The notes below the pieces were generated by a model. The model saw only the letters and a list, made by a program, of their open reading frames with translations. It ran no database searches and was not told the DNA's origin. The position numbers and the translations under genes are program-made. A DNA stretch of 8,214 nucleotides from Christensenella sp. UBA1262. GTDB taxonomy: Bacteria; Bacillota; Clostridia; Christensenellales; CAG-917. Location of the stretch: the NCBI GenBank assembly GCA_002308215.1, contig DBVO01000040.1, positions 1 to 8,214 on the forward strand, given 5' to 3'. Positions 1 to 7,094 of this stretch are shown in pieces; positions within the stretch are counted from its first letter, which is position 1, and each line of letters opens with the position of its first letter.

Positions 1-1
1 C

Positions 2-53
2 TTATTATTTTTGGTTTTATATATTTAGACATAAATATGAATATAAATAATAA
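2..53. repeat. Nested AT-only inverted repeats upstream of the promoter
   Basis: Two perfect inverted repeats are nested here. The inner one is ATATTTA (21-27) and TAAATAT (32-38) around a four-base GACA loop. The outer one is TTATTATTT (2-10) and AAATAATAA (45-53). All stems are A/T only, so an RNA hairpin would be weak and this does not look like an intrinsic terminator. It could be an upstream operator or a chance product of very AT-rich DNA. No gene is visible in 1-120. Confidence 0.3.
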
Positions 54-63
54 TAGAATAATC

Positions 64-92
64 TTGATATATTTATATAATTGTAGTATAAT
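64..92 (+). promoter_or_regulatory. Predicted sigma-A/sigma-70 promoter for rpiB and the ATPase operon
   Basis: A TTGATA -35 box (64-69, five of six consensus bases) is followed by a 17-base spacer and a perfect TATAAT -10 box (87-92). A second TATAAT overlaps it by one base at 92-97, which would give a 22-base spacer and is less likely to be the one used. Transcription would start around 98-101, leaving a leader of about 20 bases that holds only the rpiB ribosome-binding site. No other promoter-sized gap exists in the window, so this is the best candidate for driving the whole cluster, although promoters inside genes cannot be excluded. Confidence 0.7.
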
Positions 93-111
93 ATAATAAC
101 AAAATTTATGC

Positions 112-116
112 GAGGT
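112..116 (+). promoter_or_regulatory. Ribosome-binding site of rpiB
   Basis: GAGGT lies four bases before the ATG at 121. It is a moderate Shine-Dalgarno match and supports that start, which also gives the canonical RpiB N-terminus. Confidence 0.6.
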
Positions 117-120
117 TGTT

Positions 121-573
121 ATGAAAAAAATAGCCGTTGGCTGTGATCATGGTGGCATAGTTTTGAAGGAAAGCGTCATCTCAACGCTTAAAGAACTTGG
201 CGCAGAAGTTATTGATCTCGGTTGTTATTCCGAGGAATCCGTTGATTATCCAGAATATGGTTTGAAAGTTGCAAATGCAGTTGCTTCTGGCGAAGCTGAT
301 GCAGGTGTCGTTATGTGTGGCACAGGCATCGGTATTAGTATTGCTGCCAACAAAGTAAAAGGCATTAGAGCAGCAGTTGTAACTAATACATATATGGCTC
401 AGTTAACAAAGAATCATAATAATGCTAATATCATTGCTCTTGGCGGAAGAGTTATTTCTCCTGAAGAAGCAAGAGAAATTGTTAAAGCGTGGTATACCGC
501 AGAATATGAGGGTGGAAGACACCAACGTCGTTTAGATATTATCAGTCGTATTGAAGACGAAAATTTCAAATGA
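121..573 (+). CDS. rpiB: Ribose-5-phosphate isomerase B
   Basis: This enzyme interconverts ribose 5-phosphate and ribulose 5-phosphate in the cytoplasm, in the non-oxidative pentose phosphate pathway. The 150-residue length is typical of the RpiB/LacAB family. The N-terminal GCDHGG motif (residues 7-12) carries the Asp9-His10 pair. Cys66 sits in MCGTGIGIS, which fits the RpiB catalytic cysteine. His99 and the C-terminal GGRHQRR (Arg133, Arg137) match phosphate and active-site residues of E. coli RpiB at the same numbering. Related galactose-6-phosphate and allose-6-phosphate isomerases belong to the same family, but no lac or als genes are nearby, so RpiB is the best call. The start is set by GAGGT four bases upstream. 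The gene follows the only obvious promoter, and its TGA stop is seven bases before the first ATPase gene, so it is probably the first gene of the operon. Confidence 0.95.
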   Translation: MKKIAVGCDHGGIVLKESVISTLKELGAEVIDLGCYSEESVDYPEYGLKVANAVASGEADAGVVMCGTGIGISIAANKVKGIRAAVVTNTYMAQLTKNHNNANIIALGGRVISPEEAREIVKAWYTAEYEGGRHQRRLDIISRIEDENFK

Positions 574-577
574 GGGA
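572..577 (+). promoter_or_regulatory. Ribosome-binding site of ntpF, overlapping the rpiB stop
   Basis: GAGGGA begins inside the TGA stop of rpiB (571-573) and ends three bases before the ATG at 581. The spacing is short, so initiation may partly depend on ribosomes finishing rpiB. It favours ATG 581 over an in-frame TTG at 551 inside rpiB. Confidence 0.55.
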
Positions 578-580
578 TTT

Positions 581-904
581 ATGATTGAAGAAGTCTTAGT
601 TGAAATAAGAAAAGCCGAAGAAAAGGCTGATGCTATGGTTAAAGATGCTAACGCTGAAGGCAAGCAAATTGTTTTGCAAGCCGAGGCTGATGCAGAAAAA
701 CAAAAAAAAGAGACGGTTACTGGGTGTAAAGAAGATACCCGTAAGTCTGTCCAAAAGGCAGAAAAGCAAGCTGCAGATAAGCGCGAAGCAATCCTTAAAA
801 AAGGACAAGAAGAAGCAGATCGTTTGGTTGATGACAAACATGCTGCAATTGAAAGTGAATCTGACAAAATTGTCGAAATGCTACTTGCTAAGTATGGCGC
901 ATAA
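581..904 (+). CDS. ntpF: V-type ATPase peripheral-stalk subunit G (NtpF-like)
   Basis: This 107-residue protein is probably the partner of subunit E in the peripheral stalks that hold the A3B3 head still against rotation. It is almost entirely charged and alanine-rich, with many AExxA-type spacings, an arrangement expected of one long coiled coil. It has no signal peptide or membrane segment. The family is recognised more by composition, length and position (first ATPase gene, just before subunit I) than by conserved residues, so the call leans on context. ATG 581 gives MIEEVLVEIRKAEEKAD, typical of Firmicutes members; the in-frame TTG at 551 would overlap rpiB and add ten residues unlike the family. 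An A8 run (702-709) lies within the gene but the frame stays open through it. Some databases call this subunit G or H rather than NtpF. Confidence 0.82.
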   Translation: MIEEVLVEIRKAEEKADAMVKDANAEGKQIVLQAEADAEKQKKETVTGCKEDTRKSVQKAEKQAADKREAILKKGQEEADRLVDDKHAAIESESDKIVEMLLAKYGA

Positions 905-921
905 ATTTTTGTAGATAGATT

Positions 922-2943
922 ATGATTGTTGAAATGAAGAAGTTGGTGCTTATAGGGCACCGCTCCGCAAGGCACAAATTATTCAAAGCACTCCAACGTA
1001 CTAAATCGGTGGAGATTGTGGCGACCCGTGAAATCGAGAATACAAAGCGTCTTGACAACAATCAATCATCTGAAAATGCTAAAAATCAACTTGGGCGTAT
1101 TGCCTTTGCTTTCAAATTTTTAAAAGATCAAAAGAAAAAAGCGGAAACGCTTGCAAAGAAGACGGAAAAGAGTGAGTATCCATATATTTATACTCCAATT
1201 AAGACTCCGTCTGTTTCTTCTATTGCTAGAATCAGCTTTGATGACTTTGACATGATCGGCGTTCGTGAATTCGAACTTATGGCAAATGTTAGTGACCTTG
1301 AGGATATTAATTCTAGACAAGTAATGTTAGCAGCCGAGAATACAAAGCTCAAAGCAGAGATTGAAAATCACAAGGTTTATAACGGTCTTAAACAACCTTA
1401 TTCATTCTATAAAGATACAGCGCATACAACTGTAATTGTAGGTTCCGTACCATCTCAAATGGGCACAGAGCTCTCTTTGTTTGCAGATTCACAAGATTAT
1501 GCTGCTATTGAACTTTTGAATTCTCAAAAAGTTCAAGCATTTGTTGCTGTAACAAATAAAGAGCATGCGGATGAGCTGTTGCAAAAATTGCAATCACTTG
1601 ATTATGCAAGAGCAAATACTGATCTTGATATGCGTCCAGCTGAAAAGATAGAAATGCTCGAAGCACAAATAAGAGAGAACGAAGAAGAAATCAACGAGCT
1701 TATGACGAGAGCGCTTGTCAAAGAAATGTTTGTTGCTGATCTTAAAGTGCTATATGATTATTATCTTTTCCAACTTGCTACAAACACAGCTCTTGATGGC
1801 TTTGCAACTACAGAGCGTAGTTTTGTAATGGAAGCATGGTATCCAGCAGAGTTTGAAGAGAAACTAAAAGAAGTATTAGAAGGCATTGATAATATTCTTT
1901 ATGAGTTCAGAGAACCAGAGAAAGATGAGGTGGTTCCAACTTATATTAGAAATAGCAAGATAGTTACGCCATACCAAGATATTACCAATATGTATAGCGC
2001 ACCATCATATCATGGAGACTTAGATCCAAACCCTGTAATGAGTTTCTTCTATTTCTTGTTCTTCGGTATGATGCTTGCAGACGCTGCTTATGGTATTTTG
2101 CTTGCTCTTGGCGGACTTTTAATGTACAAGATTAAGAAACCAGTTCCAGGAAAGGGAAGACTCCTTCTCGTTATCGGAATGGGCGGTATTTCTACATTTA
2201 TTTGGGGCGCTATTTTTGGCGGCTGGTTTGGCCTTGATATTTCAGGAACATTTCTCGCAAAGATTCAATTAATCCAACCTCTTGAAGGTAACGGGCCACT
2301 TATTTTGCTCGGTATTTCATTTGGCCTTGGATTCTTGCATATTTGCGCTGGCATGTTGCTCAACGCAATCAACCTTATAAGAAAGAAACGCGTTTTAGAT
2401 GCAATTGCAGAAGTTGGTACTTGGTATCTAATTTTTGCAGGTATTGCATGCTTCGTTTTATCACTTCTTTTCTTCAAAGATATCGTCGTGCTTAAATGGA
2501 TTGGCATCGGCCTTGCAGGCTTAGGAGTACTCTTACTTATTGTTCTCAATGCAAGAGGCAAGAAAGGGTTTAAGATTGTCACATCAATGCTTGGTGGCGT
2601 TGGAAAGCTATATGATGGCGTCAACATCATCAGTGATATCTTATCATATGCACGTTTGTTTGGTCTTGGCTTGTCCGGTTCAGTTGTAGGACTTGTTGTT
2701 AACCAGATTTGCCAAGTATTTATGGGATTCTTCTCAGCAAATGTTATGTGGATCGGCTACATAGTAGCCGCACCAATATTCCTCGTTGGTCACTTGTTTA
2801 ACATTGCAATTTCAACTCTTGGTGCATATGTTCATGACGCGAGACTTCAATACATCGAATTTTATGGTAAATTCTATGAGGGTGGCGGACACGTCTTTAT
2901 CCCTTATGGTACAAATACAAAATACACATATCTTGATATGTAG
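922..2943 (+). CDS. ntpI: V-type ATPase membrane subunit I (a-subunit homologue)
   Basis: Subunit I is the membrane stator: it forms the ion half-channels beside the K ring and its N-terminal arm binds the peripheral stalks. The protein has 673 residues, close to E. hirae NtpI (about 660). Residues 1 to about 365 are hydrophilic, with coiled-coil-like stretches near 134-155 and 240-265. From Asn370 onward there are about seven or eight hydrophobic segments, roughly 372-402, 410-435, 455-482, 490-515, 520-545, 565-600 and 605-640. The hallmark SDILSYARLFGLGL holds Arg578, matching the essential arginine of the a-subunit family (yeast Vph1 Arg735). A second motif, ARLQYIEFYGKF, holds Arg641 and Glu646 near the C-terminus. 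The ATG at 922 gives MIVEMKKLVLIG, usual for the family, but no convincing Shine-Dalgarno sequence precedes it; an ATG at 934 is no better placed. The stop TAG overlaps the ntpK ribosome-binding site. Confidence 0.96.
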   Translation: MIVEMKKLVLIGHRSARHKLFKALQRTKSVEIVATREIENTKRLDNNQSSENAKNQLGRIAFAFKFLKDQKKKAETLAKKTEKSEYPYIYTPIKTPSVSSIARISFDDFDMIGVREFELMANVSDLEDINSRQVMLAAENTKLKAEIENHKVYNGLKQPYSFYKDTAHTTVIVGSVPSQMGTELSLFADSQDYAAIELLNSQKVQAFVAVTNKEHADELLQKLQSLDYARANTDLDMRPAEKIEMLEAQIRENEEEINELMTRALVKEMFVADLKVLYDYYLFQLATNTALDGFATTERSFVMEAWYPAEFEEKLKEVLEGIDNILYEFREPEKDEVVPTYIRNSKIVTPYQDITNMYSAPSYHGDLDPNPVMSFFYFLFFGMMLADAAYGILLALGGLLMYKIKKPVPGKGRLLLVIGMGGISTFIWGAIFGGWFGLDISGTFLAKIQLIQPLEGNGPLILLGISFGLGFLHICAGMLLNAINLIRKKRVLDAIAEVGTWYLIFAGIACFVLSLLFFKDIVVLKWIGIGLAGLGVLLLIVLNARGKKGFKIVTSMLGGVGKLYDGVNIISDILSYARLFGLGLSGSVVGLVVNQICQVFMGFFSANVMWIGYIVAAPIFLVGHLFNIAISTLGAYVHDARLQYIEFYGKFYEGGGHVFIPYGTNTKYTYLDM

Positions 2944-2947
2944 GAGG
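2942..2947 (+). promoter_or_regulatory. Consensus ribosome-binding site of ntpK
   Basis: AGGAGG, followed by T, is a perfect Shine-Dalgarno core with an eight-base spacer to the ATG at 2956. It overlaps the TAG stop of ntpI (2941-2943). It is one of the two strongest sites in the window and belongs to the subunit needed in most copies. Confidence 0.85.
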
Positions 2948-2955
2948 TAGTTTTT

Positions 2956-3444
2956 ATGTTTAGTATTGGCACGTTTATTGCCATCGTTGGTGCAGTCTTT
3001 GCTGCAGCAATGGCAGGTATCGGTTCAGCTATCGGCGTTGGTGTCGCAGGTAAAGCTGCAGCAGGTGTCACAAGTGAAGACCCAGACAAATTCTCAAAAT
3101 GCTTGGTTCTCCAACTTTTGCCAGGTACACAAGGTATCTACGGCTTGCTCGTCGCATTCTTGGTATTCGTTAAGATTAACCTTTTCGGTGGCGTAGCATC
3201 ACTCTCATTGGCTGGCGGTTTATCACTTCTCGGCGCATGTTTGCCAATGGCAATCGTTGGTTTTGTTTCAGCACTTTACCAATCAAAGGTTGCTTGCTCC
3301 GGTATTGCACTCGTTGCAAAGCGTCCTGAAGAAAGTGGTAAAGCAATCATCCTTGCAGTTATGGTTGAAACATACGCAGTTCTTGCACTTCTTGTTTCCT
3401 TGCTTGCAATCATGATCCCAGACGTCTCAACAATGGTTGGCTGA
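2956..3444 (+). CDS. ntpK: V-type ATPase ring subunit K (c-subunit), predicted Na+ type
   Basis: Subunit K forms the rotating membrane ring that carries ions past subunit I. The 162 residues make four transmembrane helices (about 5-32, 48-75, 84-111 and 126-155), that is, two fused hairpins, as in E. hirae NtpK (156 residues). The first hairpin has LQLLPGTQGIYG and no carboxylate; the second has the ion-binding Glu138 in MVETYA. Leu55, Thr58, Gln59, Gln109 and Glu138 line up with the E. hirae Na+ ligands Leu61, Thr64, Gln65, Gln110 and Glu139. The offset changes because the loop between the hairpins is longer here. The complete ligand set predicts Na+ coupling, though this is inferred from sequence only. 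Each subunit should carry one ion site, as in other V-type rings with fused hairpins. A consensus AGGAGG precedes the start. Confidence 0.96.
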   Translation: MFSIGTFIAIVGAVFAAAMAGIGSAIGVGVAGKAAAGVTSEDPDKFSKCLVLQLLPGTQGIYGLLVAFLVFVKINLFGGVASLSLAGGLSLLGACLPMAIVGFVSALYQSKVACSGIALVAKRPEESGKAIILAVMVETYAVLALLVSLLAIMIPDVSTMVG

Positions 3445-3463
3445 TTTTTAACAGACTGAAACT

Positions 3464-4039
3464 ATGAGTAAAGAAGCAATTATAGAAAAAATCATCTCGG
3501 ACGGACAAAAGAAAGCCGATGCCATTTTGCTAGAAGCAAGAGAAAAGGCTGACGAGATTTTAGCTAATGCAGCAGGTGAGTGCAAGACATATTATGATCA
3601 ATCTGTCTACGACATGAATAAACAGGTTGATGATATCCTTGCACGTGGTAAAACTGTTGCAGAACTTGATGCAAAGAAATTGCAATTAGGAGCAAAAGCT
3701 AAAATTCTTGACACAGTATTTTCCTCTGCGCTTGACAAACTTTTAGCACTTGACAAGAAAGCTCTTAAAGAACTTCTTGTTGGGATGCTTCAAAATGCAG
3801 AAGATGGTGATGTCGTCATAATCTCCGAAAACGAAAAGGGCATTTTGACAGATAAAGATGTCAAAGATTTTGCCAGCAAAAAAGGCATTAAACTTTCGCT
3901 TTCAAAAGAATTTGGTGATTTCAAGGGTGGACTTATGCTAAGAGGTAAAGGTATAGATAAGAACTTCACATTTGAAGTTGAAATTGCTTTACTTCGCGAT
4001 GAGATTGAAATGAATATTGCAAAGGAACTTTTTGCCTAA
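3464..4039 (+). CDS. ntpE: V-type ATPase peripheral-stalk subunit E
   Basis: Subunit E pairs with the small G/NtpF subunit to form the peripheral stalk, and its C-terminal domain clamps the top of the A3B3 head. The 191-residue length fits the family. The first 80 or so residues are charged and helical (KADAILLEAREKADEIL), as expected for the coiled-coil part. The C-terminal globular part carries FKGGLMLRGKGIDKNFTFE (starting near residue 153), which corresponds to the conserved GG-x-x-L-R ... N-x-T-F/L-E signature of the E family. The last residues (ALLRDEIEMNIAKELF) match the typical terminal helix. The gene lies 19 bases after ntpK and one base before the preferred ntpC start. No clear Shine-Dalgarno sequence precedes ATG 3464, so initiation may rely on coupling to ntpK or on an unstructured A/T-rich leader. 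Confidence 0.92.
   Translation: MSKEAIIEKIISDGQKKADAILLEAREKADEILANAAGECKTYYDQSVYDMNKQVDDILARGKTVAELDAKKLQLGAKAKILDTVFSSALDKLLALDKKALKELLVGMLQNAEDGDVVIISENEKGILTDKDVKDFASKKGIKLSLSKEFGDFKGGLMLRGKGIDKNFTFEVEIALLRDEIEMNIAKELFA
4021..4026 (+). promoter_or_regulatory. Possible ribosome-binding site of ntpC, loosely spaced
   Basis: AAAGGA lies inside the end of ntpE, 14 bases before the ATG at 4041. The spacing is long. It lies downstream of the alternative TTG at 4017 and so cannot serve that codon, which supports ATG 4041 as the start. Confidence 0.4.
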
Positions 4040-4040
4040 T

Positions 4041-5009
4041 ATGAGCGACAAGTTTGTATTCCAAAACGCTAAAATAAAACACATGGAGTCAAAACTCATA
4101 ACCTCTCAAGCTATTCAGAGGTTGCTTGAGTGCGCCAGCGCAAATGACGCATTTAGAGTTTTGCTTGAAATGGGATTCGGCTCAGGTATTCCTGTTGAGA
4201 CGAATGATTTTGACGTGCTTTTTAGCCATGAGGAAGAAAATGCAGTTGCACTTCTTAAAGAGTTCAATGTGTCAAATGCACTTGATGCTTTTCTAGTTGA
4301 GTACGATTATCTTAACTTAAAGAGTATTTTTAAAGCGCATGCAACTAAAACTGATTTTTCATCCACACTTACAGGACTTTATGACATAAATGAAATGAAG
4401 TCGCAAGTGGAAGGTGTTGAAAGTGAAAACTTACCAAACGAGATGAAAGAAGCAGTAAACACGCTCATTGAACTTGAAAAGGCGGAAAAACTCTCTCCAA
4501 GAATAATTGACGTGACGATAGACAAGGCAATGTATAAACATATACTTTCTCTTGTCAAAAAGAGTGGAAATCTCGCAAAGAGATATTATGTCAAAAAAAT
4601 AGACTACCTCAATATATTGTCATTCTTGAGAGTGCAAAAACTCTCGCTTCCGCTTGAGTTTTTCGTCACTGGGTTTATCGATGGAGGCACGCTTAATAAA
4701 GAAGTGTTTGTGAATTCTTTTGATAGTGTAGAAAAGTTCAAAGAGAATACAAAACAAACGGAATTCCGTGAAATCGTTGAGAAAACGGCAGAAACCAAAG
4801 ATATCGTTGCACTTGAAGTTGCAATTGATAACGATCTCCTTAAAATGTTTAGAGAAGAGTTTAACGACTTGTTCTCAATCGCCCCAATTGTGAATTATTA
4901 TCTCACAAAGAGGACGGAAATCAAACTAACAAAGCTCATTGTTGCTGGTATTAAAAACCATGTAGCACCTGAGCTAATTAGAGAAAGGATGCGTGAAATT
5001 TATGCGTGA
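4041..5009 (+). CDS. ntpC: V-type ATPase subunit C (d-subunit homologue)
   Basis: Subunit C is the funnel-shaped adaptor that connects the central shaft (D and F) to the top of the K ring, so it turns with the rotor. The 322-residue protein is soluble and largely helical, without signal peptide or membrane segments, close to the usual length of about 320-330. Recognisable parts are the N-terminal FVFQNAKIKHMESKLIT, the DYLNLKSIFKA stretch, the middle KKIDYLNILSFLR motif typical of the NtpC/AtpC family, and the C-terminal helix ending ELIRERMREIYA. ATG 4041 is one base after the ntpE stop; the in-frame TTG at 4017 would overlap ntpE and add eight unlikely residues. Its last eight bases overlap the preferred ntpG start. 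Arginine codons are mostly AGA/AGG (nine of eleven), unlike ntpA and ntpB. Confidence 0.92.
   Translation: MSDKFVFQNAKIKHMESKLITSQAIQRLLECASANDAFRVLLEMGFGSGIPVETNDFDVLFSHEEENAVALLKEFNVSNALDAFLVEYDYLNLKSIFKAHATKTDFSSTLTGLYDINEMKSQVEGVESENLPNEMKEAVNTLIELEKAEKLSPRIIDVTIDKAMYKHILSLVKKSGNLAKRYYVKKIDYLNILSFLRVQKLSLPLEFFVTGFIDGGTLNKEVFVNSFDSVEKFKENTKQTEFREIVEKTAETKDIVALEVAIDNDLLKMFREEFNDLFSIAPIVNYYLTKRTEIKLTKLIVAGIKNHVAPELIRERMREIYA
4984..4989 (+). promoter_or_regulatory. Ribosome-binding site candidate for ntpG within ntpC
   Basis: AAAGGA is 12 bases before ATG 5002 and only three before an in-frame GTG at 4993. Neither spacing is ideal. Start choice therefore rests on N-terminal family length and on ATG being preferred to GTG. 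Confidence 0.4.
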
Positions 5010-5331
5010 GGGTGGTATTGCAGTAGTTGGAGATAAGGACTCTGTTCTCGCGTTCAAGGCTATCGGCGTTGATGTTTTTCCAGTCGATAACGAGATACAA
5101 GCGAGAGATAAAGTCCACATGCTTGCAAGATCTTATTCTGTAATTTTTGTTACAGAACAGGTAGCCCTTTGGATTGAAGCGCTTATTAAACGTTACCTTG
5201 CAAGACCTTATCCAGTCATTGTTCCTATCCCATCTGCAGAAGGAAACAAAGGACTCGGACTTAAAGGCATCAAAGCAAATGTCGAAAAAGCTATTGGTGC
5301 AGATATTTTATTTGACAAAGAGGACAGATAA
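5002..5331 (+). CDS. ntpG: V-type ATPase central-shaft subunit F (NtpG)
   Basis: Subunit F binds subunit D in the central shaft that rotates inside A3B3. The 109 residues match the family length of about 100-110. The signature IAVVGDKDSVLAFKAIGVDVF opens the protein, followed by VIFVTEQVALWIEALIKRY and PVIVPIPSAEG, and the GIKANVEKAIGADIL C-terminal helix, all in the order found in the Rossmann-like F fold. ATG 5002 gives MREGGIAVVGDKDSV, closest to known N-termini; GTG 4993 would add three residues and remains possible. The gene overlaps the 3' end of ntpC by eight bases and its TAA shares one base with the ATG of ntpA, so both junctions favour translational coupling. E. hirae nomenclature calls this gene ntpG, whereas general nomenclature calls the protein subunit F. 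Confidence 0.93.
   Translation: MREGGIAVVGDKDSVLAFKAIGVDVFPVDNEIQARDKVHMLARSYSVIFVTEQVALWIEALIKRYLARPYPVIVPIPSAEGNKGLGLKGIKANVEKAIGADILFDKEDR
5317..5324 (+). promoter_or_regulatory. Strong ribosome-binding site of ntpA
   Basis: AAAGAGGA ends six bases before ATG 5331, inside the end of ntpG. Sequence and spacing are good, and the start codon overlaps the upstream stop (TAATG), so both fresh initiation and reinitiation are plausible. Confidence 0.75.
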
Positions 5332-7094
5332 TGGAAGTAGGAAAAATCGTAAAAGTATCCGGCCCACTTATTATCGCCGAAGGTATGGCGAACAGCAAGA
5401 TGTATGACGTCGTTCAAGTTTCTGAAAAGAAACTTATCGGTGAAGTCATCGAACTTAGAGGTGACCGTGCGTCCATTCAGGTTTATGAAGAAACTAGTGG
5501 ACTTGGCCCTGGCGAGAACGTCTACACAACAGACGCTCCACTTTCCGTTGAGCTTGCTCCTGGTCTTATCGAAGGTATCTTCGATGGTATTCAAAGACCA
5601 CTCGGCAAACTTCGCGAAGTAGCTGGTGACCATATTGAACGCGGTGTTTATGTGTCAGCAATCGACCACGAAAAGAAGTGGGACTTTGTGCCTGTTGTAA
5701 AGAAGGGCGATGAAGTTCAAGCTGGCAGCGTTCTTGGCACTGTACAAGAAAATGTCCTCATATCACACAAAATCATGGTGCCATATGGCATTAGTGGTAA
5801 AGTTAAGGACATCAAGAAAGGCAAGTTTAATATTGAAGAAACCATTGCAGTAATTGAAACCGAAAAAGGTGACAAGGATGTATGCATGCTTCAAAGATGG
5901 CCAGTTAGAAAAGGTAGACCATATGCAGAAAAACTTGCTCCAAAGACTCCGCTTGTTACAGGTCAACGTGTTATCGATACACTCTTCCCAATTGCAAAGG
6001 GTGGTGTTGCTGCAGTTCCAGGACCATTCGGTAGTGGTAAAACTGTTGTTCAACATCAGCTTGCAAAATGGGCAGATGCAGACATTATCGTTTATGTAGG
6101 TTGCGGCGAACGTGGTAACGAAATGACGGACGTTCTTAATGAATTCCCAGCACTTACCGATCCACGCAGTGGACAACCACTTATGAAACGTACTGTTCTT
6201 ATTGCAAATACTTCAGATATGCCTGTTGCAGCTCGTGAAGCTTCTATTTATACAGGTATTACAATTGCTGAGTATTTTAGAGATATGGGTTATTCAGTTG
6301 CTATTATGGCTGACTCAACATCTCGTTGGGCAGAAGCTCTTCGTGAAATGAGTGGACGTCTTGAAGAAATGCCTGGTGAAGAAGGTTACCCAGCATATCT
6401 TTCATCACGTCTTGCAGAATTCTATGAAAGAGCAGGTATTGTTAAGGTGTTAGGTGGCGATGGTAGAGTTGGTTCTATTACAGCTATCGGTGCTGTTTCA
6501 CCTCCAGGTGGTGACCTTTCAGAACCAGTATCACAAGCAACACTCCGTATTGTTAAAGTATTCTGGGGACTTAGTGCATCACTTGCATATAAGCGTCACT
6601 TCCCAGCTGTTGATTGGCTTACCAGTTATTCACTCTATGCAGATAGACTTGGCGATTGGTATGCAGATAATGTTGGTGAAGAGTGGGTACGTCAACGCGT
6701 CATCTGCCAACGTATTCTTCAAGAAGAAGCACAACTTGATGAAATCGTTCGTCTCGTTGGTATGGATGCTCTTTCTCCTGCAAACAGACTTACAATGGAA
6801 ACAGCTAAGTCCATAAGAGAAGACTATCTCCACCAAAACGCTTTCCATGACGTAGATACATATACTTCTCTTGCAAAGCAAGAGTATATGCTCCGTCTCA
6901 TCCTTGAGTTTAACAGACTTGCAGGTGAAGCTCTTGATAAAAACGTAGATATTGAGGACATTTTGGAACTCCCAGTTAAGGACCAAATTGGCCGTGCAAA
7001 ATATATTCCTGAAAGTGAAATGAGTAAATTCGATGACATTCTTGCGGAAATCAAGAAAGAAATGCTTGAGCTCACAAACGAAGGAGGCATTTGA
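5331..7094 (+). CDS. ntpA: V-type ATPase catalytic subunit A
   Basis: Subunit A carries the catalytic nucleotide site of the A3B3 head and couples ATP hydrolysis (or synthesis) to shaft rotation. At 587 residues it is full length (E. hirae NtpA has about 593). An N-terminal beta-barrel opens with GKIVKVSGPLIIAEGM. The bulge domain absent from F-type beta subunits spans roughly 115-185. The intact Walker A motif GPFGSGKT is at 231-238, with Lys237 and Thr238 binding phosphate and Mg2+. GCGERGNE at 257-264 supplies the catalytic Glu260. The Walker B region ends at Asp328 in ADSTSRWAEALREM, and GRLEEMPGEEGYPAYLSSRL follows. The C-terminal helical domain covers about 440-587. No motif is broken, so an active ATPase is expected. 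The start overlaps the ntpG stop by one base and the stop overlaps the ntpB start by one base. Most arginine codons are CGT/CGC, with the rest AGA. Confidence 0.98.
   Translation: MEVGKIVKVSGPLIIAEGMANSKMYDVVQVSEKKLIGEVIELRGDRASIQVYEETSGLGPGENVYTTDAPLSVELAPGLIEGIFDGIQRPLGKLREVAGDHIERGVYVSAIDHEKKWDFVPVVKKGDEVQAGSVLGTVQENVLISHKIMVPYGISGKVKDIKKGKFNIEETIAVIETEKGDKDVCMLQRWPVRKGRPYAEKLAPKTPLVTGQRVIDTLFPIAKGGVAAVPGPFGSGKTVVQHQLAKWADADIIVYVGCGERGNEMTDVLNEFPALTDPRSGQPLMKRTVLIANTSDMPVAAREASIYTGITIAEYFRDMGYSVAIMADSTSRWAEALREMSGRLEEMPGEEGYPAYLSSRLAEFYERAGIVKVLGGDGRVGSITAIGAVSPPGGDLSEPVSQATLRIVKVFWGLSASLAYKRHFPAVDWLTSYSLYADRLGDWYADNVGEEWVRQRVICQRILQEEAQLDEIVRLVGMDALSPANRLTMETAKSIREDYLHQNAFHDVDTYTSLAKQEYMLRLILEFNRLAGEALDKNVDIEDILELPVKDQIGRAKYIPESEMSKFDDILAEIKKEMLELTNEGGI
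7081..7087 (+). promoter_or_regulatory. Consensus ribosome-binding site of ntpB
   Basis: AAGGAGG is a full Shine-Dalgarno match six bases before ATG 7094. It lies within the last codons of ntpA and fixes the ntpB start. Confidence 0.85.

Noticed and set aside
2..53. Intrinsic terminator of an upstream gene
   Set aside because: The stems have no G-C pairs and no stable hairpin followed by a U-tract is present.
551..580. Earlier TTG start for ntpF inside rpiB
   Set aside because: It would add ten residues unlike the family and skip a Shine-Dalgarno sequence correctly placed for ATG 581.
702..709. A8 run in ntpF as a possible frameshift or transcriptional slippage site
   Set aside because: The zero frame reads through it to a normal family-length end. 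The run is not in the X-XXY-YYZ register needed for -1 slippage onto AAG, and the alternate-frame product from 630 to 914 resembles no protein I know.
4017..4040. Earlier TTG start for ntpC inside ntpE
   Set aside because: The nearby AAAGGA lies downstream of this TTG and so cannot serve it, and the eight extra residues do not fit the family N-terminus.
4993..5001. GTG start for ntpG
   Set aside because: The AAAGGA is only three bases upstream, too close. ATG 5002 gives the usual N-terminus, although a three-residue longer form cannot be excluded.
5208..5633. Minus-strand open frame of about 140 codons across the ntpG-ntpA junction
   Set aside because: It lies antisense to two well-supported genes, has low-complexity content typical of antisense frames, and no ribosome-binding site or promoter is evident. 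Other long antisense frames (for example 532-975, 2265-2630 and 5763-6176) are rejected for the same reason.
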